Positions 35,670-42,468 of a stretch of DNA of 61,483 nucleotides are shown one piece after another. The stretch's first letter is position 1. Each line of letters starts with the position of its first letter. The translations under genes and the position numbers were made by a program. The DNA is taken from contig JABHAA010000125.1 in assembly GCA_018674495.1 (NCBI GenBank), positions 1-61,483 on the forward strand, read 5' to 3'. The DNA comes from Rhodospirillaceae bacterium. GTDB lineage: Bacteria; Pseudomonadota; Alphaproteobacteria; Rhodospirillales; UBA2165. The notes below the pieces were generated by a model, which worked only from the letters and a program-made list of their open reading frames with translations, searched no databases and was not told where the DNA came from.

Positions 35670-37214
35670 TTAAGGCGGCGGTGGAGCTTCGTCCGGATTG
35701 CCATCGGGATCGGCATCCGGCGGCGGCAGTTCCTGATCGGGATCGTTGCCGGTATCCGCATCCGGCGGCGGCAATTCCTGGTCGGGATCGTTGCCGGTAT
35801 CCGCATCCGGCGGCGGCAATTCCTGGTCGGGATCGTTGCCCGCGTCCTTGTCCAGGGGCGGCAGCTCCTGATTGGAATCATTGCCGGCATCTACATCCGG
35901 AGGCGGCAGTTCCTGATCGGAATCGTTTTCCGCGTCCTTATCCGCTGACGGCAGATCCTGATCGGCATCGTTGCCCGGCTCTGCATCTGGCGAGCCGGTG
36001 GATTCCGGCACCGTATTCTCGTCCACGCCCGCCACATCGACCTGTAATTTTTTAACCAGCTCGGCGATCTCGTCGAGGGCCGATGCCTCCTCTGGCTTTT
36101 CCAATGTCTGCTCTTCGAAATCTTTGCTATCGCCGCTCACATCGGCGGCGATATCGCGGTATCGGTCGCGCTTGATGCCTACATTGCGGGCCGCAATCTT
36201 GATATATTCCTTGCGCAGGATATCCAGGCGCTCGATATGGGACTGTCGGTATTCCTCCATCTCTGCGAGGGCGACGAGGGTGCTCTCGCGCTGCTTGCCT
36301 GCCTGATCGATGACTGCCAACAGGCGGCCGGCCAGATCGATCAGCACCTGCTTCCTTGCTTCAATGCTATTGTTCAGGGTCTCAACCTCGCCGGTCAGCG
36401 CCTCTTTTTCGGAGCTTAACGCCTCGCCGTCGGCCTTCAAATTGTCGTTTTCCTCGATGCGCGCCTTGATTTCCACCTTCACCTTCTCGAAGCGGCGGAT
36501 GACCCGAAGCGACTGCTTGCGGCGGCTGTCGATATCGTCGCGGATCGCTTCTTGCTCGATGCGGATTTCCTCCAGCGCCGATGCGGCATCGTCCTGGCTC
36601 TTTTTTAGGTCCTCCAGCTCGGCATCCAAACCAATCTTGCGGGCGGCAAGATCGGTGGTTTCCTTCAAACCAGCGGCGGCTTCGGCTTCTAGTCCGGCGA
36701 TTTCATCCTTGATATCTTTGGCCTTTGCCGCAAGAGCGGCCACGTCTTCCGACGTGATAAGATCGGCAAGCTGTGTCTTGGCCGCCGCCAAATCCGCCCG
36801 CAGACGGTCGGCCTCTGCACTTGCCAGAGGCTTTTCGGGCGGGGCATCAGGTTCTTGCGCGGGCCCGCTGCCGTCGCCGGTAAACCGGTCACTTAATCGT
36901 TTCACCTGGGATTGCACCTGGGTGGTAATCTTGCCGGCCAATTGAGACGTAGTTTGCACAATGCGGCCCGGGACCGGCAACACATCCCGCTGCCAGGCGA
37001 AATAACCGCCGCCGCCGAGAACGCCAATCACCAGCACCACGATAATTAGCGGTCGCAGCCAGGCGTTTCCCGCCGCAGCTGGTTGGGTTGCGCTATCCCG
37101 GCTATCACCCTGCAGCGGCGCGGGGGCTGGCGCGGGCGCGGCTCCGGGCGGGCTTGCAGGCTGGCCTGGTTGTTCCGGCGCCGGCTGGCTAGGTGGATCA
37201 AATAACTCGGACAT
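35670..37214 (-). CDS. Single-span membrane protein with coiled coil and acidic proline repeats
   Basis: I do not recognise a named family. The 514-residue protein has a proline/alanine-rich cytoplasmic N-terminus (1 to 50) and one membrane helix (PLIIVVLVIGVLGGGGYFAW). A long charged coiled coil covers about 120 to 340 (LAAAKTQLADLITSEDVAAL and similar). The C-terminus is a run of seven 15-residue acidic, proline-rich units (consensus DADTGNDPDQELPPP). The tail would lie in the periplasm. Structural or cell-envelope spacing functions are possible but unproven. Confidence 0.65.
   Translation of the reverse strand: MSELFDPPSQPAPEQPGQPASPPGAAPAPAPAPLQGDSRDSATQPAAAGNAWLRPLIIVVLVIGVLGGGGYFAWQRDVLPVPGRIVQTTSQLAGKITTQVQSQVKRLSDRFTGDGSGPAQEPDAPPEKPLASAEADRLRADLAAAKTQLADLITSEDVAALAAKAKDIKDEIAGLEAEAAAGLKETTDLAARKIGLDAELEDLKKSQDDAASALEEIRIEQEAIRDDIDSRRKQSLRVIRRFEKVKVEIKARIEENDNLKADGEALSSEKEALTGEVETLNNSIEARKQVLIDLAGRLLAVIDQAGKQRESTLVALAEMEEYRQSHIERLDILRKEYIKIAARNVGIKRDRYRDIAADVSGDSKDFEEQTLEKPEEASALDEIAELVKKLQVDVAGVDENTVPESTGSPDAEPGNDADQDLPSADKDAENDSDQELPPPDVDAGNDSNQELPPLDKDAGNDPDQELPPPDADTGNDPDQELPPPDADTGNDPDQELPPPDADPDGNPDEAPPPP
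35673..35987 (-). repeat. Seven-unit 45-bp coding tandem repeat
   Basis: Seven in-frame 45-base units encode DxDxxNDxxQELPPP-type 15-mers at the C-terminus of the membrane coiled-coil protein. Two adjacent central units are identical in protein and nearly identical in DNA, and outer units are more diverged. This suggests expansion by slippage or unequal exchange, and copy number may vary between strains. Confidence 0.85.
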
Positions 37215-37284
37215 CGGTATCCCGTAACGATGCGCCTAAATCCATTTCAGCCCCTGCCGGCACCCCCCGCCAGCCAAAGGCCTG

Positions 37285-37357
37285 AATTTTGGCTCGTCCC
37301 TCCAAGGGCGCCCCAATCTGGCGCACCCCGCTGGGTTCAATTTACAGAGCCAAAATT
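37285..37357. promoter_or_regulatory. Perfect 11-bp inverted repeat in the promoter region of the repeat-protein gene
   Basis: AATTTTGGCTC at 37285 to 37295 is repeated in exact inverse orientation, GAGCCAAAATT, at 37347 to 37357. The pair lies between the end of the marR-like gene and the start of the membrane coiled-coil gene. It could mark paired protein-binding sites or a looped RNA; no T-run follows, so it is not a typical terminator. Confidence 0.4.
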
Positions 37358-37400
37358 TACGAAATCCTTAACGCCGGCGCTGGCGCCAGCAACGTCGAGC

Positions 37401-37856
37401 TTACCCGCGTCCGTAATGGATAAGATCGCTCCAAACACGTTCGATATTGCGCAAAGTCTCGCGCAGAGCCTCGACATCGGATTTTGTAACCCCGGCGGCC
37501 ATCAGCGCCTCGCCATTGGCGACTTCCAGCTCTTCAATTTTTTCGCAGATGGCGCGCGATTTTTCGGTCAGCTTGATGCGCACCGAACGTTTGTCGTGGG
37601 GCGAGCGCGATTGCTCGATATAGCCGCCCTCGACCAGTTTTTTCATATTGTAGGAGACGTTCGAGCCCTGGTAATAGCCGCGCTCGATCAATTCACGGAT
37701 AACAATTTCCTCGGTGCCGATATTGGTCAGCAGCATTGCCTGGACCGGGGTCAGGTCGCGGTAGCCCAGTTGATTTAGCTCGGCCCGCACCACATCAAGA
37801 AATCGCCGGTGCAGACGTTCAATCAGTTTGGCTATATCGAGATAAGGATCGTCCAC
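37401..37856 (-). CDS. MarR-family transcriptional regulator
   Basis: The 151-residue protein has the winged-helix core LTPVQAMLLTNIG, then IRELIERGYYQGSNVSYNM as recognition helix and SRSPHDKRSVRIKLTEK as wing, flanked by dimerisation helices. The YYQGSNVSYN segment is like LdtR-type MarR proteins of alphaproteobacteria, which control envelope and stress genes. It is divergent from the TadD-like lipoprotein gene and upstream of the membrane coiled-coil gene. Its targets are likely nearby, but this is inference. Confidence 0.85.
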   Translation of the reverse strand: MDDPYLDIAKLIERLHRRFLDVVRAELNQLGYRDLTPVQAMLLTNIGTEEIVIRELIERGYYQGSNVSYNMKKLVEGGYIEQSRSPHDKRSVRIKLTEKSRAICEKIEELEVANGEALMAAGVTKSDVEALRETLRNIERVWSDLIHYGRG

Positions 37857-37937
37857 ATAGCGCTTATAATTGCCATGCTGTAATTTCGCAAGTTAGAACA
37901 GATACGTAGAAATATGCCCCGAATTGTAAATTTGAGT

Positions 37938-37951
37938 GGCGAAAATTCGCC
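37938..37951. promoter_or_regulatory. Palindrome between marR-like and tadD-like genes
   Basis: GGCGAAAATTCGCC reads as a near-perfect palindrome (six-base arms, two-base centre). It lies in the divergent region 82 bases upstream of the regulator start and 20 bases before the likely start of the lipoprotein gene. It could be an operator of the MarR-type regulator. Confidence 0.35.
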
Positions 37952-37971
37952 GGGTCTGGTCAAGTGCCGCC

Positions 37972-38793
37972 ATGACCAAGCTTTACCACTGGAATCTCCG
38001 CCCGGCTACGTTCGGGTTCGTTATATTGCTGGCCGCTTGCGGCGGGCCTATACCGGATGCCGATGAGCGCCGCGGCGAGCAGGAAACGGCCGGCTATAAC
38101 CAGATCATGCGCGTAGCGGCGGTAACCGAAAAAGGCGGCGATTTAATATCGGCTGCCAATTTTTATCGCCGCGCCCATGGCATGAACCCATCGGCCACGG
38201 TGCCGCTATTGCGTCTCGGCAAAACCTTGGCGGCCTTGGGCGACCATCCGGGCGCCGCCAGCGCCTACCGTCAGGCGATAACCTTGGATGGCAAAGCCAC
38301 GGAGGCGCGCCTCGGCCTCGGCAAGGCCTTGATCAATACCGGCGAAAGCGACTTGGCGGTGGCCGAGTATAAAATGGCGCTGGCTGGCGATCCGGCCAAT
38401 ATCGATGCCTATAACGGGCTTGGGGTCGCGCTTAACCTGACCGGGCGGCATCAGGCGGCTGAGAACAATTACCTGGATGGGTTGGAGCGGGCACCGGATC
38501 ATCTGGCGCTGCAAAACAATTTGGCGATGTCGTTGGCCCTCGGCGGCGAATATGGCGACGCTATCAGCATCTTGCGCAAAGTGATCAACAGCCCGGCGGC
38601 GACGGCGACCAATCGCAACAATCTGGCCCTGGTTCTTGGCATGATGGGCCGCTTCGACGATGCCGCTATTTTGCTGCGCCGTGATCTCAACCGCGAGCAG
38701 GTCAAGAACAACCTGGACTTCTACCGGTCCCTTACCGCGCTGAACAGCCGCCAGCGGGCGAAGCGAATCTTTGGCGTTTCGACGGCGAAATAG
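37972..38793 (+). CDS. tadD: TPR lipoprotein, TadD-like
   Basis: Reading from ATG 37972 gives 273 residues beginning with a lipoprotein signal (VILLAACGG lipobox). The body is a row of TPR helices (GDHPGAASAYRQAITLDGKA, GESDLAVAEYKMALAGDPAN, GRHQAAENNYLDGLERAPDH). This is the plan of TadD, the outer-membrane lipoprotein needed for secretin assembly in Flp pili. A GTG twelve codons upstream would put extra residues before the signal peptide and is less likely. It lies 7 kb from the rest of the tad locus, on the opposite strand. Confidence 0.75.
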   Translation: MTKLYHWNLRPATFGFVILLAACGGPIPDADERRGEQETAGYNQIMRVAAVTEKGGDLISAANFYRRAHGMNPSATVPLLRLGKTLAALGDHPGAASAYRQAITLDGKATEARLGLGKALINTGESDLAVAEYKMALAGDPANIDAYNGLGVALNLTGRHQAAENNYLDGLERAPDHLALQNNLAMSLALGGEYGDAISILRKVINSPAATATNRNNLALVLGMMGRFDDAAILLRRDLNREQVKNNLDFYRSLTALNSRQRAKRIFGVSTAK

Positions 38794-38901
38794 GCAAACC
38801 ATGGAGCCAAAAAAGTGCCGAAATCAGGAAAATGGTAAAATTAACTGTTTCGATAGCATTTGGTCCGGTATATTCGCGCCTGTGATTGAGGGGCACCAAG
38901 C

Positions 38902-39372
38902 ATGAAACCACGTCTGTCGGTACTGGGAATTTTTCTTTTCGGGCTTGCGCTATCAGCTTGCGCCGGGCGACCGCCCTATGGCGACGCCAAGCTATGGCTG
39001 GAAGAAATCGATCCCGGCAAGGGCCGTATTTTCGTTTATCGGAACCGCAACCCGCTGACCATGTTTTTTCCCTTCACCTTCGTTTTCGATGGCAAGGAAG
39101 TCGCCGATTTTCATAGCGGCACCGGTTTTTACCGGGACGTAAAAACCGGCAAGCACACCATTACCTTCAACCGTGGCAAGCAGAAAATGGATATCAGCGT
39201 CCCCGAACAAGGACAGATGTTCATTCGCTACAACATGGTGTCCGATGCGTCCGATCCAACCAATATGGCGGTCTCGGTGATACCGCCAAAAGAAGGCGAC
39301 CGGGAAATGGAACGCACCATCTTGATCGAGGGCACGCTGCCCCCCGACCGGGGCGTGCGCATCTACTTCTAA
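38902..39372 (+). CDS. DUF2846-like lipoprotein
   Basis: The 156-residue protein has a clear lipoprotein signal (FLFGLALSACAG, Cys near residue 21). An all-beta domain follows: GRIFVYRN near residue 45, then a KTGKHTITF strand. This matches the DUF2846 family of small envelope lipoproteins of unknown function. A GAGGGG site stands nine bases before the ATG. It follows the TadD-like gene after 108 bases, which could hold its own promoter. Confidence 0.75.
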   Translation: MKPRLSVLGIFLFGLALSACAGRPPYGDAKLWLEEIDPGKGRIFVYRNRNPLTMFFPFTFVFDGKEVADFHSGTGFYRDVKTGKHTITFNRGKQKMDISVPEQGQMFIRYNMVSDASDPTNMAVSVIPPKEGDREMERTILIEGTLPPDRGVRIYF

Positions 39373-39410
39373 CGCCCGCCTAACCCCCGCCCTTATTTAG
39401 GGGCAAAGCC

Positions 39411-39773
39411 ATGCTGCAAACCAAACCCGAAGACGAGGCTGGCGGAGAAATCGCCGAAGCCACGGATGATGCGCTTTATTGTTCCGACTGTGGCCACCTG
39501 ATCACCCGGACAAGCTGGCAAATATCGCGCCGGGGTGATCATGCACACACAGTGTTCAATCCGGCCGGCCAATTGTTTCAAATCGGATGTTATTCGGATG
39601 CGCCTGGGGCCACGCCCGGCGGCGATACATCGACCGAGTTCACATGGTTTCCGGGTTACGCCTGGCGCATTGCCCTATGTGGGAGTTGCGGGCGCCACAT
39701 GGGCTGGCAGTTTTTGGGCGACGATGATTTCTTTGGCCTCATCACAGATCATTTAAGTGACACCAAAACCTGA
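39411..39773 (+). CDS. CULT-domain (cereblon-type) protein
   Basis: The 120-residue protein has two zinc-binding pairs (Cys24/Cys27 in CSDC, Cys90/Cys93 in CGSC). It also has the three tryptophans that form the ligand cage of CULT domains (Trp79 and Trp85 in TWFPGYAW, Trp99 in HMGW), plus the conserved HAHTVFNPAG strand. CULT is the thalidomide-binding domain of eukaryotic cereblon; single-domain bacterial proteins are known, including one from Magnetospirillum. The natural bacterial role is not established; binding of uracil-like or cyclic-imide ligands is the family property. AGGGGC lies eight bases before the ATG. Confidence 0.9.
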   Translation: MLQTKPEDEAGGEIAEATDDALYCSDCGHLITRTSWQISRRGDHAHTVFNPAGQLFQIGCYSDAPGATPGGDTSTEFTWFPGYAWRIALCGSCGRHMGWQFLGDDDFFGLITDHLSDTKT

Positions 39774-39784
39774 CGCAGGCGCGT

Positions 39785-40315
39785 CTAAACCACCAAAGCC
39801 AACTCGGCCGGCGCCTCGGCGGCGATCACGTTGGTCTTTTTCTCGTGCCGCTCCAGCAGCTTCCACATGACGGCGGGGATATTTGAAATCGCCTCGGCCG
39901 GGACTTCGAACAACTTGGCGCCCTCGACTAACCGGTACTCGTCGGTCAGGTTCTTGTCGAAGAGGATCGTCTCTTCGCCAAAGAAATCTCCGGTGATCAG
40001 GGTTTGCACCACCGCACCGTTAACCAGCCGCTGGCAGGTACCGCTGGCGACGATGAATATGGAGCGCGCCTTGCCTGCCTTGATCCGCTCGTTCTCGCCT
40101 TCGTAGCTGTGCCGGATCATCTGATCTGCCACTCGGTTCTGGACCGCCGGTGAAATCGATCCGCCGAACAGCCAGGTGCGGTTCAGAAATTCCCGGTACT
40201 CATGCATCTTCTCGACGCGCGCACCCAAATTGGTGCGCCCTATAAATTCGGAAAACGATTTGGATGGCAGCCGCAGCGCGATCACGTAGCCGATGGTCCG
40301 GTAGGTATAAAGCGA
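39785..40315 (-). pseudogene. 3' part of the split MBL/cNMP protein: end of one cNMP domain plus a second
   Basis: This stretch continues the frame of the gene at 40316..42016 directly after its TAG. Read through, it gives SLYTYRTIGYVIALRLPSKS, the expected end of the cyclic-nucleotide-binding fold that the first part leaves unfinished. A full second cNMP-type fold follows (SIFIVASGTCQRLVNGAVV, TGDFFGEETILF). It has no other stop for 177 codons. An independent GTG start at 40285 would give 166 residues but has no ribosome site. It converges on the CULT gene. Confidence 0.72.
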
Positions 40316-42016
40316 CTAAAAGCCGTGAATGCCGGAATATTCGCCAACCATGCCGCCAGCGGAAATAGCGTTATAATAGCTTTCTTCGGAATTGATCTGT
40401 TCGACATTGCCGGTGAGGATCAGGAATATATCGTCGTTCACCTGGCGCTTTTTCAAAATGATCGTGCCCGGCATAAACTCGACAATCTGATTGTTCAGCA
40501 TGGTGCGAAAATGATGCTTTTCGATATCGGGGAAATTGGCTCTTAAAAATTCAAAGGCTATGCGCCGCATATTGTCCGATTGATCGGCGATCAACACATC
40601 GGCCATGCCAAAGGGCGCGCTGGAGCCGATTTCTTTCTGCGAACTGGTCAACGCCTCCGATTGATGCGACAGGATGATTTTATCCGACGTATCTTCCAGA
40701 AAATCCTCGGCCGCGCCATGAATCATGCCGCCGCCCACATCGATCTTTTTCAAATCCACTTTGGCCAGATATTCCTGGCGCACCGCCTCGAAGCGGGACT
40801 GATCGAAGCTATTTTCCGCCGGCACCGCGTCGATCATATCGCGCATAACCTTGAAAGACGCGATATCAGCGAGGTGGCTATAGGTAAGGTAGCGCCCTTC
40901 CCAGAATGTGCGGAAGCTGAGAACGCTGGTTTCCACCGGGTGCGGCGACAAGAAGGGTCGCACCTCCAATCCCTCGATATCGTTCCAGGTATCGAAATCC
41001 AGATCGAACACATCGAAGTAAGAGGAAATCAGGCTCTCGTCCTTGGACATCAGCGCCGCCAGCTTCTTGAACACCGAGGCGCGGACCACCGGCGTCGCGA
41101 AATATTTGATGCGGTGATCGGCGCGCATCAGTGTGGTCAGACCGGAGAAATGATCGTCGTGACAATGGGTGTGGAAAATCCCCTCGATCTCGTTGATGCC
41201 GATACCGAGCGCGGTCAGGCTGTATTCCACATTGGGTCCAGCATCGATCAGATAAATTTTGCCCTGATATACCAATATGGACGACATCGAAGGTCGGTTG
41301 ACGTCCCAGCCATCGCCCTGGCCGGAATGGATGACGGCGAAATATTCGCGGCTGATGTTCTGAAATCCAAGCGGATAGGGCGAGCGATACTTTTGCCCCT
41401 GGGGCAGGTTGAGATCGACAATGATGATCTCATCCTCATAGGTAAATTCAAAAATATTGGTGCCAATGCGGCAGATCATGACGCCGTTCCGGATTTCTCT
41501 GGGCGCGGCGTCAACAATATGCGAATCGAGCAATTCCTCGGTTGCGCGGATATTGCCGAAAGCGAACTTGGACTTCATGTCCATGATCAACTCGGCGCTC
41601 TCTGCACTCATCCCGGCGGCCATGATTTCAGCCTTCGAGATCAGGCCGTAATTGCCCCGGTAGATATATTGCATCTGCGCCTTCACCTGCCCTTCGGAGC
41701 CGAGCAGTAGCGGGCGCATACCGGTGTTGTTGGGATGATTGGGTAGCAGCATGCCTTGCCGGTAGAGCATCTGCAGAACCGGAAATTCCGACAGGTTGCA
41801 AAAGGCGCCATTCTGGATCGGCAAATCCGACAGCAGGATGGCGTTGGGTCCGGTTTCAAATTGAACCCCGTCTTTTTCGGTTGTCTCAATGAAGCCGCGC
41901 TGCATCAAATGCTTGACCGCGTCTTCCGGGCAACCGCAAAGGATGGACATCCCAGCCTCCGGCACTTCCACCCAAATAACGCCTGTGGTGACCTTCGTCT
42001 TGGTAATTTTCGGCAA
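40316..42016 (-). CDS. Metallo-beta-lactamase-fold protein with truncated cNMP-binding domain
   Basis: The 566-residue protein has a metallo-beta-lactamase core near residues 220 to 420, with the metal motif HTHCHDDH near residue 290, and a strand ILVYQGKIYLIDAGPN. A cyclic-nucleotide-binding beta-roll begins near residue 480 (HHFRTMLNNQIVEFMPGTII) but stops at TAG right after GGMVGEYSGIHGF, in the middle of the fold. The next codons, in the same frame, complete the domain. The intact gene should encode about 743 residues. The N-terminal 200 residues are unrecognised. The hydrolase substrate is unknown. Confidence 0.75.
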   Translation of the reverse strand: MPKITKTKVTTGVIWVEVPEAGMSILCGCPEDAVKHLMQRGFIETTEKDGVQFETGPNAILLSDLPIQNGAFCNLSEFPVLQMLYRQGMLLPNHPNNTGMRPLLLGSEGQVKAQMQYIYRGNYGLISKAEIMAAGMSAESAELIMDMKSKFAFGNIRATEELLDSHIVDAAPREIRNGVMICRIGTNIFEFTYEDEIIIVDLNLPQGQKYRSPYPLGFQNISREYFAVIHSGQGDGWDVNRPSMSSILVYQGKIYLIDAGPNVEYSLTALGIGINEIEGIFHTHCHDDHFSGLTTLMRADHRIKYFATPVVRASVFKKLAALMSKDESLISSYFDVFDLDFDTWNDIEGLEVRPFLSPHPVETSVLSFRTFWEGRYLTYSHLADIASFKVMRDMIDAVPAENSFDQSRFEAVRQEYLAKVDLKKIDVGGGMIHGAAEDFLEDTSDKIILSHQSEALTSSQKEIGSSAPFGMADVLIADQSDNMRRIAFEFLRANFPDIEKHHFRTMLNNQIVEFMPGTIILKKRQVNDDIFLILTGNVEQINSEESYYNAISAGGMVGEYSGIHGF

Positions 42017-42468
42017 ATTCTTGATCCCAATAAACTTGGTGTATTTTTAAATACGGAAGCCGTTCGGCACCTTGGCCCTACAGAAAAAGCCGCCAGTTTG
42101 CTCGGGGGTGCCTTGGCGGCATTTTAGGGAATTTCGAATACGATGGCGGGATAATACCATCAATCCATCAACCGGAACCTATAGTGGCTTCTACGTAGTC
42201 CGCATCGGTAAGCCGAAAGGGGGATGAAGGCCGCCGCAAGCTGGCTAATCGTCGCCGAATTTTGAAATTCTTTTCCTCTTTCTTCAACAATTGGCTGGCA
42301 CGTTTGCAAAGCCAGACGGCGTGGCTCTTTAACGGCGGCGGCGATTTTATTTTCAACGATTGCCATCAGATCAACTTTCTCTAAAATGGCCGCCGAATAC
42401 TTTGTTCTGTGCAAGGAATACCGGCGGCGAAACTCCATATAATTATAATCGACAGGGACGCTTAATAA
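42017..42468. other. Long divergent intergenic region
   Basis: These 452 bases lie between the leftward MBL/cNMP gene and the rightward transporter gene. A minus-strand frame at 42160 to 42438 (92 codons) has no ribosome site, no family match and an unlikely composition, so I do not call it. Promoters for both flanking genes should be here. One hairpin is listed separately. Confidence 0.4.
42089..42120 (-). terminator. Candidate hairpin with T-run on the minus strand
   Basis: GCCGCCA at 42089 to 42095 pairs with TGGCGGC at 42114 to 42120 around an 18-base loop. On the minus strand the stem is followed by TTTTT, so it looks like a short terminator or leader hairpin about 70 bases before the MBL/cNMP gene start. 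The loop is long for a terminator. Confidence 0.35.

Noticed and set aside
35673..35987. Possible CRISPR array suggested by regular 45-base repeats
   Set aside because: Units are contiguous without spacers, are in frame and encode a 15-residue protein repeat.
40580..41710. 376-codon plus-strand frame opposite the metallo-beta-lactamase gene
   Set aside because: Antisense shadow; the minus strand carries the metal-binding motif and a consistent fold.
42160..42438. 92-codon minus-strand frame in the long intergenic gap
   Set aside because: No ribosome site, no family resemblance and unusual composition; treated as noncoding.
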